Shown: positions 60,408 through 64,000 of the stretch, in pieces
Position numbering within the stretch: the stretch's first letter is position 1
Layout: each line of letters begins with the position of its first letter
Assembly (NCBI GenBank): GCA_963832965.1
Contig: CAWHVW010000003.1
Location: 992,001-1,056,000 of the forward strand
Origin: CAWACP01 sp963832965
GTDB taxonomy: Bacteria; Acidobacteriota; Terriglobia; Bryobacterales; Bryobacteraceae
Length of the DNA stretch: 64,000 bases
Reading direction: 5' to 3'
Translations under genes and position numbers: made by a program
Notes under the pieces: generated by a model
The model's input: only the letters and a program-made list of their open reading frames with translations
Told to the model about the DNA's origin: nothing
Databases searched by the model: none

Positions 60408-61985
60408 ATGCGAGGAGTGTTCTCGCGGGCTCTGCTCACGGCAGGCCTGTTCCTTTCGTCGGCCGTCGCCCAGAGTCGATTGGCAACCCCTGCTGCTTCC
60501 GATGACCTTCAGTCCAGCCTGAAGAAATTCACGTCCTTTCTAAACGTGGTGGAGCAAAATTCGGCCGACCCCGTCGATACGGACCAGGCCATTTACCGCG
60601 GCGCCATCCCCACCATGCTGCGCACGCTCGATCCCCATTCGAACTTCTTCGACCCGAAGGCGTACCAGCTGCTCCGCGAGGACCAGGCCGGACACTATTT
60701 CGGTGTTGGCATGCTGGTGGGTGCGCCGGAAGGCAAAGTGATCGTGATGTACCCGTTCCAGGGATCGCCCGCCTACAAGGCCGGCGTGCGCCCCGGGGAC
60801 CTGATCCTGGCCGTGAATGACGTGTCCTGCGAAGGTCTGGATATCCCGGCCGTCTCCAACATGCTGAAGGGACCGCAGGGTACCCGCGTGCGCATCAAGG
60901 TGGCCCGCTTCGGGCAAGCGGAACCCATCTGGTTTACCGTCATCCGCGGCGAAGTGCCGCGTGACAGCGTCACCTATGCATTCTGGTACGCGCCCGGCAT
61001 CGCTTACATCAAGCTGGAAGGGTTCAACGAGAATACCGGACGCGAGTTCGAAAAGGCGCTGGCCCAACTGGGCGAGCCCAACATCAATGGCCTGATTCTG
61101 GACCTCCGCGACAATCCCGGCGGCATTCTCCAGGAAGCCGTCTCCGTGGCCGACCACTTCCTGCGCAAGGGCCAGACCATCGTCTCCCACCACGGCCGCG
61201 CGTCGGAAGAGACCCGCTTCACGGCGAAACGCGGCGAGCGGGGCCGGCAATATCCCATCGTGGTGGTGGTGAACCGGAGCAGCGCTTCGGCGGCGGAGAT
61301 TCTGGCGGGTGCGCTGCAGGATCACGATCGCGCCTGGGTGATCGGCGAGAACACCTTCGGCAAGGGACTGGTGCAGGCGCCGTATCCGCTCTCGGAGAAC
61401 ACCGCGCTGCTGCTCACCATCGCCCGCTACTACACCCCCAGCGGCCGGCTCATTCAGCGCGATTACGAGCACCGCTCGTTTTATGAGTATTACAGCCGCC
61501 CGGACGGCCACAACAACACCAAAGACATGAAGAAGACCGACAGCGGCCGCACCGTCTATGGCGGCGACGGAATTACTCCGGACGAGCGATTCGAGTATCC
61601 CGCGCTCAGCCCCTACGAATCGGATCTGACCAATAACCTCGCGCTGTTTTTCTTCTCGGTGGAGTATTTCGGATCGCATTCCACGGAGCTCGACCGGCAC
61701 TGGAAGCCGGACGACGCGCTGCTCGACCAGCTTCGCGCCGCCGCCGCCAAACGGGGCCTTGTCGAAAGCGACAGCGACTTCACCGCGGACAAGGACTGGA
61801 TTCGCGAGCACCTGCGGGAAGAGATGTTCGTGACGGCGTTCAGCAAGGAAGAAGCGGAACGCGTAGGGCTGGAGAACGACCCCGAACTGGCGCACGCTTT
61901 GTCAGCCATCCCCGCTTCGCGCGCACTGCTGGACAAGGCCCGCCAGACCATGGCCAAGGCCGGCGGCGCCGGAGCGGCGGAGTAG
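60408..61985 (+). CDS. S41 family carboxy-terminal processing protease (CtpA-type)
   Basis: The 525-residue protein has a signal peptide (RGVFSRALLTAGLFLSSAVAQ). An N-terminal helical part (LRTLDPHSNFFDPKAYQLL) and a PDZ domain (YPFQGSPAYKAGVRPGDLILAVND) follow. The S41 catalytic core has LILDLRDNPGGILQEAV, catalytic Ser in VVVNRSSASAAEILAGALQD, and GENTFGKGLVQAPYPL with the Lys. It cuts periplasmic proteins with accessible C-termini. An ATG at 60408 is preferred over TTG 60402. It is divergent from the TonB-like gene across about 160 bp. Confidence 0.92.
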   Translation: MRGVFSRALLTAGLFLSSAVAQSRLATPAASDDLQSSLKKFTSFLNVVEQNSADPVDTDQAIYRGAIPTMLRTLDPHSNFFDPKAYQLLREDQAGHYFGVGMLVGAPEGKVIVMYPFQGSPAYKAGVRPGDLILAVNDVSCEGLDIPAVSNMLKGPQGTRVRIKVARFGQAEPIWFTVIRGEVPRDSVTYAFWYAPGIAYIKLEGFNENTGREFEKALAQLGEPNINGLILDLRDNPGGILQEAVSVADHFLRKGQTIVSHHGRASEETRFTAKRGERGRQYPIVVVVNRSSASAAEILAGALQDHDRAWVIGENTFGKGLVQAPYPLSENTALLLTIARYYTPSGRLIQRDYEHRSFYEYYSRPDGHNNTKDMKKTDSGRTVYGGDGITPDERFEYPALSPYESDLTNNLALFFFSVEYFGSHSTELDRHWKPDDALLDQLRAAAAKRGLVESDSDFTADKDWIREHLREEMFVTAFSKEEAERVGLENDPELAHALSAIPASRALLDKARQTMAKAGGAGAAE

Positions 61986-62003
61986 TAACGCGGGTCAATC
62001 GTC

Positions 62004-62216
62004 TCAGAGTAGTTCGACGATGGATTCGATCATGATCGACCGCATGTGCGCAACCTGAGTGAGGATGCCGTTGAGTGTACCGGGCTTCAACGGCTGAGGG
62101 ACCGTAATCGTGTGAGTTGGAGGTCCCGCATTTCGCAGCCTGACGTGGCTGCCCCTTTGGCGTATCACCACATAGCCGAGGCGCTCAAGTGCGCGGATCA
62201 GCCGGTCTGCTGGCAC
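62004..62216 (-). CDS. hicA: HicA-family mRNA interferase toxin
   Basis: The 70-residue double-stranded RNA-binding-like protein reads LIRALERLGYVVIRQRGSHVRLRN, with the catalytic His after RGS, and VPQPLKPGTLNGILTQVAHM, the family C-terminal motif. HicA cleaves mRNA and is neutralised by HicB. It follows hicB at 34 bp on the same strand and is convergent with the S41 protease gene. Antitoxin-first order is the less common one for hic loci. Confidence 0.9.
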   Translation of the reverse strand: MPADRLIRALERLGYVVIRQRGSHVRLRNAGPPTHTITVPQPLKPGTLNGILTQVAHMRSIMIESIVELL

Positions 62217-62250
62217 GCCGCGCGGCGTTCTCGTGCGGCTTCGACTGGTA

Positions 62251-62445
62251 TTAGCTCATCCTTAACGAATGCAGTTGCACCATGCGAGGGCGGACGATGT
62301 CGTCTTCGAAGTGCAGCGATACCGCCTCAACCACGTTCTTGCGGAGTTCCTCCCAGCTATCCGCTTCGGTAAAAATGGAGTGGCCAAGTGCCCGAGCGTA
62401 ATAGCCGCCGTCCTCCGCATCACGGATCTCAAAGATTAGCTCCAT
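62251..62445 (-). CDS. hicB: HicB-like antitoxin, short form
   Basis: The 64-residue protein MELIFEIRDAEDGGYYARAL has the partial RNase H-like HicB fold: strand, GGYYARALGHSIFTEADSW turn and the helix ELRKNVVEAVSLHFED. Full HicB proteins add a C-terminal DNA-binding domain, which is absent here, so autoregulation by this protein alone is doubtful. Position 34 bp before hicA supports pairing. The ATG at 62445 is chosen by homology; longer frames add a non-homologous N-terminus. Confidence 0.82.
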   Translation of the reverse strand: MELIFEIRDAEDGGYYARALGHSIFTEADSWEELRKNVVEAVSLHFEDDIVRPRMVQLHSLRMS

Positions 62446-62581
62446 GCCCAATAGGATAGCCGAGCGCGCAGTGACGGAACGTCCGCAGGCGATGCCGCCA
62501 GCTCTTCTCTCCCAAAGGGGGCCAGCCATCCTTGAATCCCAGAGCCTTCACGTATTCAAGGATGAGCTTTGCCAACTCCAT
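62429..62581 (-). pseudogene. Possible remnant of a small gene upstream of hicB
   Basis: An open frame of about 50 residues starts MELAKLILEYVKALGFKDGW. The first 14 residues resemble the start of a common helical protein, but the remainder lacks any recognisable fold. It overlaps hicB in another frame. Probably a decayed fragment, or chance. Confidence 0.2.
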
Positions 62582-62665
62582 ATGGATCCGACTGCACAGC
62601 ATTGGGAACGTAAGCCGAAGGACCAACACTCCGTCATCCCGCCACTCTGCTGCATCCTATAAGAC

Positions 62666-64000
<1,335 letters not shown>

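Overview
The window is GC-rich bacterial chromosome from the replication-origin neighbourhood. It opens inside dnaA and continues with dnaN and gyrB. Less than 20 kb away lies the origin-proximal mnmG-rsmG-parA-parB block with two near-perfect parS sites. Several features fit a soil Acidobacteriota of the Bryobacterales/Solibacter type: a Ser/Thr kinase fused to an ATPase and TPR region, with an N-terminal stretch typical of acidobacterial kinases; a TonB with a long Pro/Ala-rich cytoplasmic region; an Mla/MCE lipid system; a ChbG/HpnK-like deacetylase; many glycosyltransferases. This taxonomic placement is inference; no rRNA gene is present.

Layout. 1-4140: dnaA (3' part), a dnaA-dnaN gap with weak DnaA boxes, dnaN, gyrB. 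4.2-7 kb: a chemoreceptor and alanine racemase. 7-16.3 kb: a minus-strand surface-glycan cluster (Wzt-type ATPase, methyltransferase, a GT2-GT4 fusion, three GT2 enzymes, a DUF1972 GT4), preceded by a structured, unclassified RNA-like element and tRNA-Met. 16.7-21.2 kb: parB, parA, a small DUF3303 gene framed by the two parS sites, rsmG and mnmG. 21.2-29.9 kb: purD, a DUF4242 protein, an FAD oxidase translationally coupled to a kinase-STAND-TPR protein, a 34-bp tandem repeat array, tRNA-Arg, an unusually short P450, a secreted DinB-like protein and a secreted unknown.

30-36.9 kb: a complete chemosensory operon (cheY-cheX-cheW-cheA-cheR-cheD-cheY-cheX-cheB). It is followed by a 1268-residue two-domain glycosyltransferase, a sulfotransferase-like protein and a second chemoreceptor. 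44.1-45.6 kb: a retron, meaning a reverse transcriptase of the myxobacterial-retron kind with an upstream msr-msd-like RNA bounded by a 12-bp a1/a2 inverted repeat, and no recognisable effector. I regard it as the most interesting system in the window. 45.7-51.8 kb: gatB, an amidohydrolase, a bipartite collagen-like surface protein, a flavin reductase-like protein and a P1 peptidase. 51.8-55.3 kb: mlaE-mlaF-mlaD and a deacetylase; MlaF has Ser in place of both the catalytic Glu and the H-loop His. 55.6-58.5 kb: meaB, mtnP and a GT9-like gene. 58.5-62 kb: a TonB with a 15-bp minisatellite and a CtpA-type protease. 62-64 kb: a HicBA toxin-antitoxin pair and the 5' part of a copper P-type ATPase.

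Repeats tie the window together. A 19-bp palindrome (arms GGCAGGGC/GCCCTGCC) occurs singly at four intergenic places, one with matching changes in both arms, and as a tandem derivative at 27.5 kb. A second 28-bp dispersed repeat occurs three times. Coordinates and frames were read directly. Family names rest on motif recognition without database searches.
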